Source of the DNA: Jiella soli
Lineage (GTDB): Bacteria; Pseudomonadota; Alphaproteobacteria; Rhizobiales; Rhizobiaceae
Assembly (NCBI RefSeq): GCF_020615385.1
Contig: NZ_JAJAVB010000002.1
Location: 579,636 to 643,635 of the forward strand
Direction of reading: 5' to 3'
DNA: 64,000 nucleotides
Of this stretch, positions 17,324-26,774 are shown piece by piece. Numbering within the stretch: the stretch's first letter is position 1; every line of letters begins with the position of its first letter. The notes below the pieces were generated by a model. It saw nothing but the letters and a program-made list of their open reading frames with translations. It did not search any database and was not told where the DNA came from. The position numbers and the translations under genes were made by a program.

Positions 17324-18505
17324 ATGACCGGCCCGCAACTGAACTTCTCCCGCGAAGAATACGCCGCCCGGCTGGATAAGACGCGCCGCGCCATGGCCGC
17401 GCAGGGCGTGGACGCGCTCTGGGTCTCCGATCCCTCGAACATGGCCTGGCTCACCGGTTACGACGGCTGGTCCTTTTACGTCCATCAGGGCGTTCTCGTC
17501 CTGCCGGAGGGCGAGCCGGTCTGGTTCGGCCGCGGCCAGGACGCGAACGGTGCGAAGCGCACCGCCTATCTCGCCCACGACAACATCGTCGGCTATGCCG
17601 ACCACTACGTCCAGTCGACCGTCCGCCACCCGATGGAGGTCCTCTCGCAGATGATCGCCGATCGCGGCGCGGACAGGCTGACCATCGGCGTCGAGATGGA
17701 CAATTACTGGTTCTCGGCCAAGGCCTTCGCGGTCATGCAGGCGGGCCTGCCTAACGCCCGCTTCGTCGACGCGACGGCGCTGGTGAACTGGCAGCGCGCC
17801 GAAAAGAGCCCACGCGAACTCGACTACATGCGGATCGCCGGCCGGATCGTTGGCGCCATGCACCAGCGCATCGTCGAGAAGATCGAGCCCGGCATGCGCA
17901 AATGCGATCTCGTCGCCGAGATCTACGACGCCGGCACCAGGGGCGTCGACGGCCATGGCGGCGACTACCCGGCGATCGTGCCGCTGCTTCCCTCGGGTGC
18001 CGACGCCTCGGCGCCGCATCTCACCTGGGACGACAGGCCGATGCAGCTCGGCGAAGGCACGTTCTTCGAGATCGCCGGCTGCTACAAGCGCTATCACTGC
18101 CCGCTGTCGCGGACCGTTTTCCTCGGCAAGCCGAGCCAGGCCTTCCTCGACGCGGAGAAGGCGACGCTCGAAGGCATGGAAGCGGGCCTCGCAGCGGCGA
18201 GGCCTGGCAATCTGACCGAGGACATCGCCAACGCCTTCTTCGGCGTCCTGAAGAGATACGGGATCGCCAAGGACAACCGCACCGGCTATCCGATCGGCCT
18301 TTCCTATCCGCCGGACTGGGGCGAGCGCACGATGAGCCTGCGTCCCGGCGACAAGACCGAGTTGAAGCCGGGCATGACCTTCCACTTCATGACTGGCCTC
18401 TGGCTGGAGGACATGGGCCTGGAGATCACCGAGAGCCTCGCCATCACCGAGACCGGCTACGAACTCCTCGCCGATGTTCCGCGCCAGCTCTTCGTGAAGG
18501 ACTGA
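17324..18505 (+). CDS. doeA: DoeA (EutD), ectoine hydrolase
   Basis: A 393-residue pita-bread-fold protein of the M24 (Xaa-Pro aminopeptidase) group. Residues 1-160 form the creatinase-like N-domain (SREEYAARLDKTRRAMAAQG); the catalytic domain follows. Glu249 in FFEIAGC matches the position of the glutamate used as nucleophile by the characterised, metal-free EutD. The enzyme opens the ectoine ring to acetylated diaminobutyrate and is known to work in a complex with DoeB/EutE. I start at ATG 17324; the frame extends to 17255 inside eutC. DoeB begins 5 bases downstream. Confidence 0.92.
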   Translation: MTGPQLNFSREEYAARLDKTRRAMAAQGVDALWVSDPSNMAWLTGYDGWSFYVHQGVLVLPEGEPVWFGRGQDANGAKRTAYLAHDNIVGYADHYVQSTVRHPMEVLSQMIADRGADRLTIGVEMDNYWFSAKAFAVMQAGLPNARFVDATALVNWQRAEKSPRELDYMRIAGRIVGAMHQRIVEKIEPGMRKCDLVAEIYDAGTRGVDGHGGDYPAIVPLLPSGADASAPHLTWDDRPMQLGEGTFFEIAGCYKRYHCPLSRTVFLGKPSQAFLDAEKATLEGMEAGLAAARPGNLTEDIANAFFGVLKRYGIAKDNRTGYPIGLSYPPDWGERTMSLRPGDKTELKPGMTFHFMTGLWLEDMGLEITESLAITETGYELLADVPRQLFVKD

Positions 18506-18510
18506 CGCTC

Positions 18511-19530
18511 ATGTTCGGACCGGCCGCTATCGAGAACCTGCCGCCCTCGCCGATGGTGGCGAAGGTCGAATTCGACAGGGACGGAATCCATCACGGTTTC
18601 CTGCGCATGCCCTACAGTCGGGACGATTCCGCCTGGGGCTCGATCCTCATCCCGATCGCCGTCGCCAAGAACGGCGACGGTCCGACGGCGCTTCTGACCG
18701 GCGGCAATCACGGCGACGAATACGAAGGGCCGATCGCGCTGTTCGACCTCGCGCGATCGCTGAAGCTGGACCAGGTCTCCGGCCGGATCATCATCGTGCC
18801 GGCCCTGAACTATCCCGCGTTCCGGGCCGGCACGCGGACCTCGCCGATCGACAAGGGCAATCTCAACCGGTCCTTCCCGGGCCGGCCCTTCGGCAATCCG
18901 ACGGAGAAGATCGCCGACTTCGTCACCCGCGACCTCCTGCCGATGGCCGACATCGTGCTCGACTATCATTCCGGCGGCAGGACTCTCGACTTCCTGCCCT
19001 TCGCCGCCGCGCACATCCTTGACGACAAGCGCCAGGAAGCGGCCTGCTTCGCCGCGGTCGAGGCGTTCGGCGCGCCCTATTCGGTGAAGATGCTGGAGAT
19101 CGACGCGGTCGGCATGTTCGACACGACGGCCGAGACGATGGGCAAGGTGTTCGTCACCACCGAGCTCGGCGGCGGCGGCACGGCCTCGGCCCGCACGGCG
19201 CAAATCGCAAAGCGCGGTGCGCTGGGCGTCCTCAGGCATGCCGGCATCCTCAAGGGCGCGCCCGAGAAGCGGCCGACGAAATGGCTCGACATGCCGGGCG
19301 ACGACTGCTTCACCTTCTCCGAGATCGACGGGCTGATCGAGCCGCTGGTCGACCTCGGGGACGCGGTGGTGAAGGGGCAGCCGATCGCCTGCGCCCACCC
19401 GATCGATCGCACCGGCGTCGAGCCCTTCACCTACACCGCCAAGATGGACGGCGTGCTTGCCGCCCGGCACTTCCCCGGCCTCGTCAAGGCCGGCGACTGT
19501 ATCGCCGTCCTCGGCGTCCTGGAGACCTGA
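18511..19530 (+). CDS. doeB: DoeB (EutE), N-alpha-acetyl-L-2,4-diaminobutyrate deacetylase
   Basis: A 339-residue zinc deacetylase of the succinylglutamate desuccinylase/aspartoacylase family. Ligand motifs are GGNHGDEYEG (about 70-79, His and Glu) and DYHSGG (about 151-156). The C-terminal TAKMDGVLAARHFPGLVKAGD resembles the barrel domain of this family. It removes acetate from N-alpha-acetyl-diaminobutyrate to give L-2,4-diaminobutyrate for DoeD. This is the last gene of the plus-strand operon; a hairpin follows 14 bases later. Confidence 0.92.
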   Translation: MFGPAAIENLPPSPMVAKVEFDRDGIHHGFLRMPYSRDDSAWGSILIPIAVAKNGDGPTALLTGGNHGDEYEGPIALFDLARSLKLDQVSGRIIIVPALNYPAFRAGTRTSPIDKGNLNRSFPGRPFGNPTEKIADFVTRDLLPMADIVLDYHSGGRTLDFLPFAAAHILDDKRQEAACFAAVEAFGAPYSVKMLEIDAVGMFDTTAETMGKVFVTTELGGGGTASARTAQIAKRGALGVLRHAGILKGAPEKRPTKWLDMPGDDCFTFSEIDGLIEPLVDLGDAVVKGQPIACAHPIDRTGVEPFTYTAKMDGVLAARHFPGLVKAGDCIAVLGVLET

Positions 19531-19543
19531 GGCTGGCGATCGC

Positions 19544-19563
19544 GCCGAGGCCAAGCCCTCGGC
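19544..19563. terminator. Probable terminator after doeB
   Basis: GCCGAGG (19544-19550), a 6-base loop and CCTCGGC (19557-19563) form a perfect 7-bp stem between convergent doeB and the cytochrome c gene. No T-tract is present. Confidence 0.5.
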
Positions 19564-19570
19564 CCGGGCC

Positions 19571-19882
19571 TCAGCGCAGGCTGGCGATATAGGCGACGAG
19601 TTCGCGGATCTCGCGCTGGGTCAGGTTGATATCGGCCATGACCGGATGCGGGTTCGCCAGGAAGGCCGCGAGGGAATCGACGTTATTCCCCGTCTTCTTC
19701 GCGATGGCCATGAAGGTGAGGACGTCTGCGGTTCCCGTCTTCTGCTCCGGCCCGACGATGTGGCAGCCGGCGCACCAGCGTTCGGCGATCTTGCGACCGG
19801 CGGCTGCGTCGAGCGCCGTCTGCGCGTTTGCCGGAGCGAGGAACATGAACCCGGCGAGGAGTGCTGATATCGAGCGCTGCAT
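19571..19882 (-). CDS. Small periplasmic c-type cytochrome
   Basis: A 103-residue class-I cytochrome c. It has a Sec signal peptide (MQRSISALLAGFMFLAPANA-Q) and a single heme site CAGCH at 37-41. PHPVMADINLTQREIRELVAYIASL supplies the axial methionine and C-terminal helix. It should carry electrons in the periplasm, partner unknown. It lies 48 bases downstream of the host-attachment family gene on the same strand, so the two are likely co-transcribed from the region holding a weak FixK-like box at 20407. Confidence 0.85.
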   Translation of the reverse strand: MQRSISALLAGFMFLAPANAQTALDAAAGRKIAERWCAGCHIVGPEQKTGTADVLTFMAIAKKTGNNVDSLAAFLANPHPVMADINLTQREIRELVAYIASLR

Positions 19883-19930
19883 GGCTTCGTCCAGGATGTC
19901 AGGCGTTACGGAAAAGGGGCTTCCACCCCC

Positions 19931-20335
19931 TCAGGCGTTGCGGATGGCGTTGACGACGTCCTCCACCGGATGGGTAGTGAGGTCCTTCGCCAATTCCCCG
20001 ACGATCCTCTCGGAGAGCTTCGCGTGGAAATGCCGGCGCAGCTCGCCGAGGGTCCTCGGATCGGCGATCACCATGAGGTGCTCCAGCCCGCCCGAGAGAG
20101 CCCAGCGGTTCAGATAGTCCGCAGTCGCCGCCGCAAAGCCGTCCTCGCCACCACGATCGGAGTCCGGATTGGCCGAGCTGTGGCGGTGCCTCGCTCCCGA
20201 TCCCGGATTGGACGCGGCGAGATGGGGATCGTGCAGGGCGACGAGATCGACATGCGGCTCGGCGGCCCGGTTGCGGAAAAGCTTGAGGGTCGCGCCATCG
20301 GCGACCGCGACGACGGTACCAGTGGGAAGGATCAT
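19931..20335 (-). CDS. Host attachment family protein (AtsA/Host_attach-like)
   Basis: A 134-residue protein that resembles the family named for a locus required for plant attachment in Agrobacterium. It opens with TGTVVAVADGATLKLFRN and ends with DPRTLGELRRHFHAKL... and KDLTTHPVEDVVNAI. The middle, about residues 45-70, is a charged low-complexity linker. No signal peptide or membrane segment is visible. The family is now often linked to stress or hypoxia gene sets and its molecular role is unclear. It may form an operon with the downstream cytochrome c. Confidence 0.7.
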   Translation of the reverse strand: MILPTGTVVAVADGATLKLFRNRAAEPHVDLVALHDPHLAASNPGSGARHRHSSANPDSDRGGEDGFAAATADYLNRWALSGGLEHLMVIADPRTLGELRRHFHAKLSERIVGELAKDLTTHPVEDVVNAIRNA

Positions 20336-20406
20336 GAATCGCTGCTCCGGTTCGGCGGTAAAATCCGCCCGTGCCCTGACAACACCACGGCGGAGCGGCC
20401 GCCGCC

Positions 20407-20420
20407 TTGCGTCAGATCAA
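20407..20420. promoter_or_regulatory. Weak FixK/FNR-like box between divergent genes
   Basis: TTGCGtcagATCAA has one perfect half (ATCAA) and one half with two changes from TTGAT-N4-ATCAA. It lies 72 bases from the host-attachment start (minus) and 60 bases from the thioredoxin start (plus), a suitable place to activate both. Confidence 0.35.
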
Positions 20421-20479
20421 GACGATCCGCGCCGCGGCACGGCATGATACCTGCGACGAGGCATGAACGGGGAAACCTA

Positions 20480-20926
20480 ATGAGCGAGACGCGCGTGGTC
20501 TGCACACGGTGCGGCGGCGTCAACAGGCTGCCGCCGGCGCGGCCGGCCGAAGGCGCCAAATGCGGCAAGTGCGGTGCCCGGCTGTTCGCCGATCACCCGG
20601 ACGATGTCGACGGGGCCAATCTGGACCGCCAGATCGCCAAGGGGACGATCCCCGTCCTCGTCGACGTCTGGGCGCCCTGGTGCGGCCCCTGCCGCATGAT
20701 GACCCCGGCCTTCGAGGCCGCTTCACAGCGTTTCGGCCCGAGGGTCCGCGCGGTGAAGCTCAATTCCGAGACCGAGCAGGCCGCCGCCGCGCGGCTCACC
20801 ATCCGCAGCATTCCGACGATGATCCTGTTCCTCGGAGGGCGCGAGATCGGCCGGTCCTCCGGAGCCATGACGACCGGGCAGATCGTCGAATGGGTGAGCG
20901 CGCGACTGCCTGCAGCGGCAGCCTGA
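20480..20926 (+). CDS. trxC: Thioredoxin 2 (zinc-binding thioredoxin)
   Basis: A 148-residue TrxC-type thioredoxin. The N-terminal zinc module uses Cys8-x2-Cys11 (CTRC) and Cys28-x2-Cys31 (CGKC). The thioredoxin domain follows with active site WCGPC at 67-71 and the cis-Pro of SIPTM. It reduces cytoplasmic disulphides and in many bacteria is stress-inducible. GGGGAAACC precedes the ATG at 20480. It is convergent with ackA (19 bases apart), and a weak FixK-like box lies 60 bases upstream. Confidence 0.93.
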   Translation: MSETRVVCTRCGGVNRLPPARPAEGAKCGKCGARLFADHPDDVDGANLDRQIAKGTIPVLVDVWAPWCGPCRMMTPAFEAASQRFGPRVRAVKLNSETEQAAAARLTIRSIPTMILFLGGREIGRSSGAMTTGQIVEWVSARLPAAAA

Positions 20927-20945
20927 TTCAGCCGAGACGCGGCGG

Positions 20946-22127
20946 TCAGTCGCCGGCGATCGCCTTCAGGCAGTGCCGGGCGATCACCGTCTCCTCGTCG
21001 GTCGCGACGACGAGAACGGCAACCCTGCTCTCCGGCGCCGCGATCCGCTCGGCGCCGGCCGCATTGGCGGCCGGGTCGATCGCAACGCCGAGCCAGCTGA
21101 GCCGCTCGCAGATCGCCGCCCGCACGGAGGGCGAATGCTCGCCGATGCCGCCGCTGAAGACGAGGGCGTCGAGCCCCCTCAGGCTGTTCGCCATCGCCGC
21201 GGTCTCGCGCGAAGCCCGGAAGGCGAAGAGATCCAGCGCCTCCCTGGCGCGCGGATCCCCGCTTTCGGAGAGCTTGCGCACGTCGCCTGAAATCTCCGAG
21301 ACGCCGAGAAGGCCGGACTGGTGATAGAGAAGGTCCTCCAGATCGTCCGTATCCAATCCGTGGACGCTCTGGAGGTAAAGGAGGACGCCCGGATCGATCG
21401 CACCGCAGCGCGTGCCCATGACGAGGCCGTCCAACGCGGAAAATCCCATCGTCGTGTCGACGCTCCGGCCGTTCCGCATGGCGCAGAGGCTGGCGCCGTT
21501 GCCGAGATGGGCGACCACGATCCGGCCGCCCGCAAGCTCGGGCGCCGCCGCGGCGATCCGCCCGGCGATATACTCGTAGGAAAGGCCGTGGAAGCCGTAT
21601 TTGCGCAGGCCCTCCGCCTCGAAGCGCCGCGGGATGGCGTAGCGGCTGACCGGCGGCTCCAGATGGTGGTGAAAGGCCGTATCGAAGCAGGCGACCTGGC
21701 TGAGGTCCGGCCTTTGCCGCCGCATCTCGTGGATCGGCTCCAGCCCGCGCGGCTGATGCAGCGGCGCGAGCGGCGTCAGCTTCCCGAGCGCTGCGAGCAC
21801 ATCGTCGTCGATCAGGAGCGGCTCGCTGAAGTCCGGTCCGCCATGGACGATGCGGTGCCCTACGGCAAGGAGTGTGCGCCCGTCCAGCCGCGCCTCGATC
21901 GCCGAAAACAGGGCGGCGAAGAGCTGTTCGAGCCGCCGCTCCTCGGATGCGCCGGCATCGAGCCGAATCGGCTCCTCCTCTCCGGAGACCGACAGCGAGG
22001 GAGCCTCGCCGGTATCGTCGATCAGTCCCTTGGCGACGAGGCTCGGCTCGCCCTCTCCCTTCACCTCGAAGAGGGCGAACTTGATGCTCGATGAGCCGGC
22101 ATTGATGGTCAGGACGGCGAACGTCAT
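20946..22127 (-). CDS. ackA: Acetate kinase
   Basis: A 393-residue acetate kinase. Signature 1 is LTINAGSSSIKFALF at residues 5-19; AHLGNGASLCAMRNGRSVDT and TMGFSALDGLVMGTR cover the ATP and acetyl-phosphate site. The ATG at 22127 follows AAGGAAG. It lies 48 bases downstream of the phosphoketolase gene on the same strand. Together they turn sugar phosphates into acetyl phosphate and then ATP plus acetate without oxidation. A FixK-like box precedes the phosphoketolase gene, so both are probably induced at low oxygen. Confidence 0.95.
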   Translation of the reverse strand: MTFAVLTINAGSSSIKFALFEVKGEGEPSLVAKGLIDDTGEAPSLSVSGEEEPIRLDAGASEERRLEQLFAALFSAIEARLDGRTLLAVGHRIVHGGPDFSEPLLIDDDVLAALGKLTPLAPLHQPRGLEPIHEMRRQRPDLSQVACFDTAFHHHLEPPVSRYAIPRRFEAEGLRKYGFHGLSYEYIAGRIAAAAPELAGGRIVVAHLGNGASLCAMRNGRSVDTTMGFSALDGLVMGTRCGAIDPGVLLYLQSVHGLDTDDLEDLLYHQSGLLGVSEISGDVRKLSESGDPRAREALDLFAFRASRETAAMANSLRGLDALVFSGGIGEHSPSVRAAICERLSWLGVAIDPAANAAGAERIAAPESRVAVLVVATDEETVIARHCLKAIAGD

Positions 22128-22175
22128 CGCGCTTCCTTCAAGAGCGGGACCCTTCAAGAACGGCCCGGACCCGTT

Positions 22176-24593
22176 TCAGTCGCCGGCCCTTGCCGCCGTG
22201 CCGTAGGGCCAGCTCCACTCGCGGATCTCCGGCAGGTCCTCGCCGTGCTCGCAGATATAGGTCCGGTGGCCGGCAAGGCGCCTGCGCAGTTCCGCCACGG
22301 CCGCACGCCCGGCCTCGCCCTGGTCCGGAAGCCGGTTGATCGCCTCCAGCGCCAGATGGAAACGGTCGAGCTCGTTCATGACCACCATGTCGAAGGGCGT
22401 CGTCGTCGTCCCCTCCTCCTGATAGCCGCGGACATGGATGTTGCGGTGGTTGGTCCGCTTGTAGGTCAGGCGGTGGATGAGCATCGGATAGCCGTGATAG
22501 GCGAAGACCACGGGCTTGTCGGTGGTGAACAGCGCATCGAACCGGTCGTCCGGCAGGCCGTGCGGATGCTGCTCCGGCGCCTGCAGCGCCATCAGGTCGA
22601 CGACGTTGACGAGCCGCGTCTTCACCTCCGGCAGAAGCTCGCGCAGGAGCCCTGCCGCGGCGACCGCTTCAAGCGTCGGCACGTCGCCGGCGCAGGCCAG
22701 CACCAAGTCCGGCTCCTCGCTGCTGTCGGCCGTCCCAGCCCAGTCCCAGATGCCGGCACCGGCCGCGCAATGGGACTTCGCCTCCTCCATAGTCAGCCAT
22801 TGCGGCGCCGGCTGCTTGCCGGCGACGATGACGTTGATGCGGTCGTAGGTCGCCAGGCAATGGTCGGCGACATAGAGCAGCGAATTGGCGTCGGGCGGGA
22901 AGTAGATCCGCACCACGTCGGCCTTCTTGTTGGCGACGTGGTCTACGAAGCCCGGATCCTGATGGCTGAAGCCGTTGTGGTCCTGCCGCCAGACATGCGA
23001 GGTCAGGAGGTAGTTCAGCGAGGACACCGGCGCCCGCCACTCCAGCTGCCGCGTCACCTTCAGCCATTTGGCGTGCTGGTTGAACATCGAATCGATGATG
23101 TGGATGAAGGCCTCGTAGCAGGAGAAGAGGCCGTGGCGGCCGGTGAGGAGATACCCCTCCAGCCAGCCCTGGCAGAGATGCTCGCTGAGGATCTCCATCA
23201 CCCGCCCGTCCTGGGAAAGCGACACGTCATAGGGCTCGATACCCGCCATCCACACGCGATCAGTCGTCCCGAAGACCGGGTCGAGGCGGTTGGAGGCGGT
23301 CTCGTCGGGTCCGACCAGCCGGAAGTTCTTCGTTTCGGCGTTGAGCTTGAAGACGTCTTCCAGATAGCGGCCGAGGGTGCGCGTCGCCTCGGCGACCGTC
23401 CTGCCCGGCTCCGGCACGTCGATGGCGTGCGCGTCGATCGACGGCTGCTGCAGTTCCTTCCGCAACATGCCGCCATTGGCATGAGGATTGGCACCCATCC
23501 GGCGCTCGCCACTCGGCGCGAGCGCGGCGAGTTCGGGCCTCAACCGCCCGGTCTCGTCGAACAGCGCCTCCGGCTCATAGCTCTTCATCCAGTCTTCGAG
23601 GATGATGCGATGATCCGCATCGCCCCGGGCATTGGCGACCGGCACCTGATGGGCGCGCCAGAAGCCCTCGACCTTCTTGCCGTCGACCTCCTTTGGGCCG
23701 GTCCAGCCCTTGGGGCTCCTGAGGATGATCATCGGCCAGCGCGGCCGGTCGCTCGCGCCGCCCGTGCGGTGCGTCTCCTGGATCGCCGCGATCCGGTCGA
23801 AGGCCTGGTCGAGTGCGGCCGCCATCTTGCGGTGCATCGGCCGGGGATCCTCGCCCTCGACGAAGATCGGCTCGTAGCCATAGCCGACGAAGAGGTCCTT
23901 CAGCTCCTCCTCGCTGATCCGCGCGAGCACGGTCGGATTGGCGATCTTGTAGCCGTTGAGATGGAGGATCGGCAGGACGGCGCCGTCGCGGGCGGGATTG
24001 AGGAACTTGTTGGAATGCCAGGAGGCGGCCAGCGCGCCGGTCTCCGCCTCGCCGTCGCCGACGACGCAGGCGACGACGAGGTCCGGATTGTCGAACGCCG
24101 CGCCATAGGCATGGACGAGCGCATAGCCGAGTTCGCCGCCCTCATGGATCGAGCCCGGCGTCTCCGGCGCCGCATGGCTCGGAATGCCGCCAGGGAAGGA
24201 GAACTGGCGGAACAGCTTCCTCATCCCCTCGGCATCTTCGGAGATCTCGGGATAGATCTCGCTATAGGTGCCTTCGAGCCAGGTGTTCGCGACCATTCCG
24301 GGGCCGCCATGGCCGGGGCCGCAGATATAGAGGACAGACGCGTCGCGGGCTTTGATCACCCGGTTGAGGTGGGCATAGATGAAGTTCAGCCCCGGCGTCG
24401 TGCCCCAGTGGCCGAGCAGCCGCGGCTTGACGTGCTCCGCCTTGAGCGGCTCGCGCAGCAGCGGATTGTCGAGCAGGTAGATCTGTCCGACAGAGAGATA
24501 GTTCGCCGCGCGCCAGTAGCGGTCGAGAAGCTGCAGCTCCTCATCGCCGAGCGCCTGCGCCGTCGCTTCGGACACGGAACCAGTTCGCGTCAT
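22176..24593 (-). CDS. xfp: Xylulose-5-phosphate/fructose-6-phosphate phosphoketolase
   Basis: An 805-residue thiamine-diphosphate enzyme of full family length. N-terminal motifs are [19 protein letters not shown] and [27 protein letters not shown] (about 178-185) is the TPP/magnesium motif, and [13 protein letters not shown] lies in the pyrimidine domain. It cleaves xylulose 5-phosphate (or fructose 6-phosphate) with phosphate to acetyl phosphate and a triose (or tetrose) phosphate. Acetate kinase next door uses the acetyl phosphate. A TTGATcgcgGTCAA box lies 54 bases upstream of the ATG. Confidence 0.95.
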   Translation of the reverse strand: MTRTGSVSEATAQALGDEELQLLDRYWRAANYLSVGQIYLLDNPLLREPLKAEHVKPRLLGHWGTTPGLNFIYAHLNRVIKARDASVLYICGPGHGGPGMVANTWLEGTYSEIYPEISEDAEGMRKLFRQFSFPGGIPSHAAPETPGSIHEGGELGYALVHAYGAAFDNPDLVVACVVGDGEAETGALAASWHSNKFLNPARDGAVLPILHLNGYKIANPTVLARISEEELKDLFVGYGYEPIFVEGEDPRPMHRKMAAALDQAFDRIAAIQETHRTGGASDRPRWPMIILRSPKGWTGPKEVDGKKVEGFWRAHQVPVANARGDADHRIILEDWMKSYEPEALFDETGRLRPELAALAPSGERRMGANPHANGGMLRKELQQPSIDAHAIDVPEPGRTVAEATRTLGRYLEDVFKLNAETKNFRLVGPDETASNRLDPVFGTTDRVWMAGIEPYDVSLSQDGRVMEILSEHLCQGWLEGYLLTGRHGLFSCYEAFIHIIDSMFNQHAKWLKVTRQLEWRAPVSSLNYLLTSHVWRQDHNGFSHQDPGFVDHVANKKADVVRIYFPPDANSLLYVADHCLATYDRINVIVAGKQPAPQWLTMEEAKSHCAAGAGIWDWAGTADSSEEPDLVLACAGDVPTLEAVAAAGLLRELLPEVKTRLVNVVDLMALQAPEQHPHGLPDDRFDALFTTDKPVVFAYHGYPMLIHRLTYKRTNHRNIHVRGYQEEGTTTTPFDMVVMNELDRFHLALEAINRLPDQGEAGRAAVAELRRRLAGHRTYICEHGEDLPEIREWSWPYGTAARAGD

Positions 24594-24646
24594 GCCGTTC
24601 TCCTCGTTTCCTTGCGCGGTTGAAACACCGGCCGCGCCCGGCGACC

Positions 24647-24660
24647 TTGATCGCGGTCAA
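24647..24660. promoter_or_regulatory. FixK/FNR box before xfp
   Basis: TTGATcgcgGTCAA fits TTGAY-N4-RTCAA at every defined position. It begins 54 bases upstream of the xfp ATG (minus strand) and overlaps the last codon and stop of the preceding gene. The spacing suits a class-II activator site, allowing a short leader. Confidence 0.65.
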
Positions 24661-26255
24661 CGTTCACCCGGCTCACTCTGAAGTTCGCGTGGGGGCGACG
24701 TATCGTCGCCGGCCTCGCATCGTGCGGCTCGCTCGGCAAGGACGGCGCCAGCGCGTGCAGCCACCGCCTCCGGATCACCCTCGCCCGGCACGATCGTCCA
24801 GTCGAGCGAGCCGTGGTCGCGCGCCAGCTGACGGCGGACCACCGCCTCGGTCGCGTCGGAGGGATCGCCCCTGCGCTTTCCGACGCGGCGCAAAAGCTCC
24901 TCGGCAGGCACGTCGAGCCAGAGCCCGTGGAAGGACGTGGCGGCTGTCCGCGCGACGGCGGCCATGCGGTCGCGATCGTCCTTGCGCTCGAAGGTCGCGT
25001 CGGCAACGACGGCATGCCCAAAGCCTAGGATGGCGGCGCTCGCCTCGGCGAGCCGATCGTAAACCCGCGCGGTGACCTCCGGCGCATAGGCTTCGGCCGC
25101 AAGCCGCGTGTCTGGCGACACGCCGAACAAACGCTTGCGCAGCCTGTCGCTCGACACCGTCCGGGCGCCGGGAACGGGTCCGATGCCGGCGGCGAGCCTG
25201 GCCGCGACCGTCGACTTGCCGGAACCGGACAGGCCGCCCACGGCGACGAGCCGCGCCTCCCGCGGGCGAAGGAGATCGACGGCGAGGTCGAAATAGCTCC
25301 GCGCCGCCGCAGCAAGCTCCTCGCCGTTCTCGTCCGCCCCTTCCGCCGCCGTCGCGCCGACATGCGCCCGCACGGCAGCACGCACCGCCATGAAGAAGGG
25401 CAGCGCCGGCAGCCCGGCCTCGTCGCCCGTCAGGTCAAGATAGCGGTTCAAGACGAGATTGGCGAAGTCCGGCAGGTCGCGATGCCACAGATCCATCAGG
25501 AGGAAGGCGAGATCGTAGAGGACGTCCGTTGTCCCGAGGGTCTCGTCGAATTCCAGGCAGTCGAACAGCACCGGCTCGCCGTTCACAAGACAGATGTTGC
25601 GAAGATGGAGATCGCCATGGCCGCGCCGGACTAGGCCTTCCCCGGCGCGACGATCCAGGAGAGGCGCAAAACGGGCGAGTTCGGCCCGAAAGGCGGCGTT
25701 GAAACGGCGGGTCTCCGCCTCGCCGAAAAGCTCGGTAGTCGCCAGCGCCGCCTCGTTGACGTCGAGGACGACCGCCATCCGCCGGGCTCCGCCGCTCCGG
25801 TCCTGCGGCGGCAGGGACGCATGGAAGGACGCGATGGAGGCGCCGAGCCGCGCCATCAGCGGCTCCGTCAGCGCGCCATCTTCCGCCATGCGATCAAGAA
25901 GCGTCGTCTCGTCGAATCGATGCATGACGACGACCGCGTCCACGAGCTTTCCCGCACCGTCGAGCTTCAGGGCGCCGTCATCCTCCAGCGTGACACGGTG
26001 GACGCCGCGATAGAGCTGCGGAGCGGTGCGGCGATTGAGTTCCAGTTCGCGTTCGCAGGCGGCCAGCCGCAGTTCCGGCGTCGAGAAGTCGACATAGGGG
26101 AGACGGACCGGCCGCTTCAGCTTGAGTGCCGTTTCGCCGCCGAGAAGCAGCAGCGAGATATGCGTCGTGACCGTCTCGATCGCCTGGCGATCGTCTCCTT
26201 CGAAGCAGGACGTCTTCAAGAGGCGGACGACCCCCTGGTCGGGCATGTCGGTCAT
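24657..26255 (-). CDS. Two-domain APH-like kinase / P-loop ATPase (Rv2004c-type)
   Basis: A 532-residue protein. The N-terminal domain (about 1-330) is aminoglycoside-phosphotransferase-like, with GHGDLHLRNI carrying the catalytic Asp and Asn and VLFDCLEFDE the metal-binding Asp. The C-terminal domain (about 345-510) is an AAA_33/zeta-like kinase with Walker A GGLSGSGKST. The same architecture is found in a mycobacterial dormancy-regulon protein (Rv2004c). Substrate unknown. ATG 26255 has GGGAG 7 bases upstream; the frame runs on to 26606 without a better start. It reads toward xfp 63 bases away. Confidence 0.8.
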   Translation of the reverse strand: MTDMPDQGVVRLLKTSCFEGDDRQAIETVTTHISLLLLGGETALKLKRPVRLPYVDFSTPELRLAACERELELNRRTAPQLYRGVHRVTLEDDGALKLDGAGKLVDAVVVMHRFDETTLLDRMAEDGALTEPLMARLGASIASFHASLPPQDRSGGARRMAVVLDVNEAALATTELFGEAETRRFNAAFRAELARFAPLLDRRAGEGLVRRGHGDLHLRNICLVNGEPVLFDCLEFDETLGTTDVLYDLAFLLMDLWHRDLPDFANLVLNRYLDLTGDEAGLPALPFFMAVRAAVRAHVGATAAEGADENGEELAAAARSYFDLAVDLLRPREARLVAVGGLSGSGKSTVAARLAAGIGPVPGARTVSSDRLRKRLFGVSPDTRLAAEAYAPEVTARVYDRLAEASAAILGFGHAVVADATFERKDDRDRMAAVARTAATSFHGLWLDVPAEELLRRVGKRRGDPSDATEAVVRRQLARDHGSLDWTIVPGEGDPEAVAARAGAVLAERAARCEAGDDTSPPRELQSEPGER

Positions 26256-26361
26256 GGTGCGCTCCCATAGGGTCACCGTCGTCAACGCGGCTCCCTGCCT
26301 CTGGTTCGCACCGCCGGGACGCTTTTCCGAGCGCATCCTATGCGTGACTGACGATATCGCC

Positions 26362-26375
26362 TTGATCGGCATCAA
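26362..26375. promoter_or_regulatory. Perfect FNR/FixK box between divergent genes
   Basis: TTGATcggcATCAA is an exact match to the palindromic FNR/FixK consensus. It is 54 bases before the cytochrome c start (26430, plus) and 106 bases before the APH/AAA protein start (26255, minus). It is well placed to activate the cytochrome gene and possibly both. Confidence 0.7.
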
Positions 26376-26429
26376 GGTCGAAGGCGGCCCCCCGGCTATC
26401 CTGTTGAACAAACGCAAGGGGGGACCGGA

Positions 26430-26774
26430 ATGCGCATGCCGATAGTTTCGATGAGCCTGCGACTGGCGGCCGTCACCGCCTGTCTGGCCTTCCCAGGCTC
26501 GCCCGGCCACGCGCAGCAGGCATTCGCCGGGGACGCCGGCCACGCGCTCATCGAGAGGCATTGCGCGCGGTGCCACGCCGTCGGTTCCACCGGGGAGAGC
26601 CCGCATCCCGACGCGCCGCCCTTCCGCACCCTGTCGCGGCGATATCCCGTCTCACAACTCAGCGAGGCGCTGGTCGAGGGCTTGCTGACCGGCCATCCGG
26701 ACATGCCGGAATTCGTCTTCTCGCCCACCGAGGCCGCGTCGATCATCGCCTATCTGCAGAGCATTCAGGAGTGA
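26430..26774 (+). CDS. Small periplasmic c-type cytochrome
   Basis: A 114-residue cytochrome c with a signal peptide (hydrophobic LRLAAVTACLAFPGSPGHA, cleavage near AQQ), one heme site CARCH at 45-49 and a likely axial Met in HPDMPEF. It is a single-domain class-I cytochrome, related in layout but not closely to the one at 19571. A perfect FNR/FixK box 54 bases upstream points to expression under low oxygen. GGGGGACCGGA precedes the ATG. Electron partners are not encoded nearby. Confidence 0.85.
   Translation: MRMPIVSMSLRLAAVTACLAFPGSPGHAQQAFAGDAGHALIERHCARCHAVGSTGESPHPDAPPFRTLSRRYPVSQLSEALVEGLLTGHPDMPEFVFSPTEAASIIAYLQSIQE

Noticed and set aside
22245..24623. Long plus-strand open frame opposite the phosphoketolase gene
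   Set aside because: The minus-strand frame matches phosphoketolase over its full length; the opposite frame has no recognisable family.
26256..26606. N-terminal extension of the APH/AAA protein to 26606
   Set aside because: It would cross the divergent promoter and the FNR box and overlap the cytochrome c gene; the ATG at 26255 has a good ribosome-binding site.
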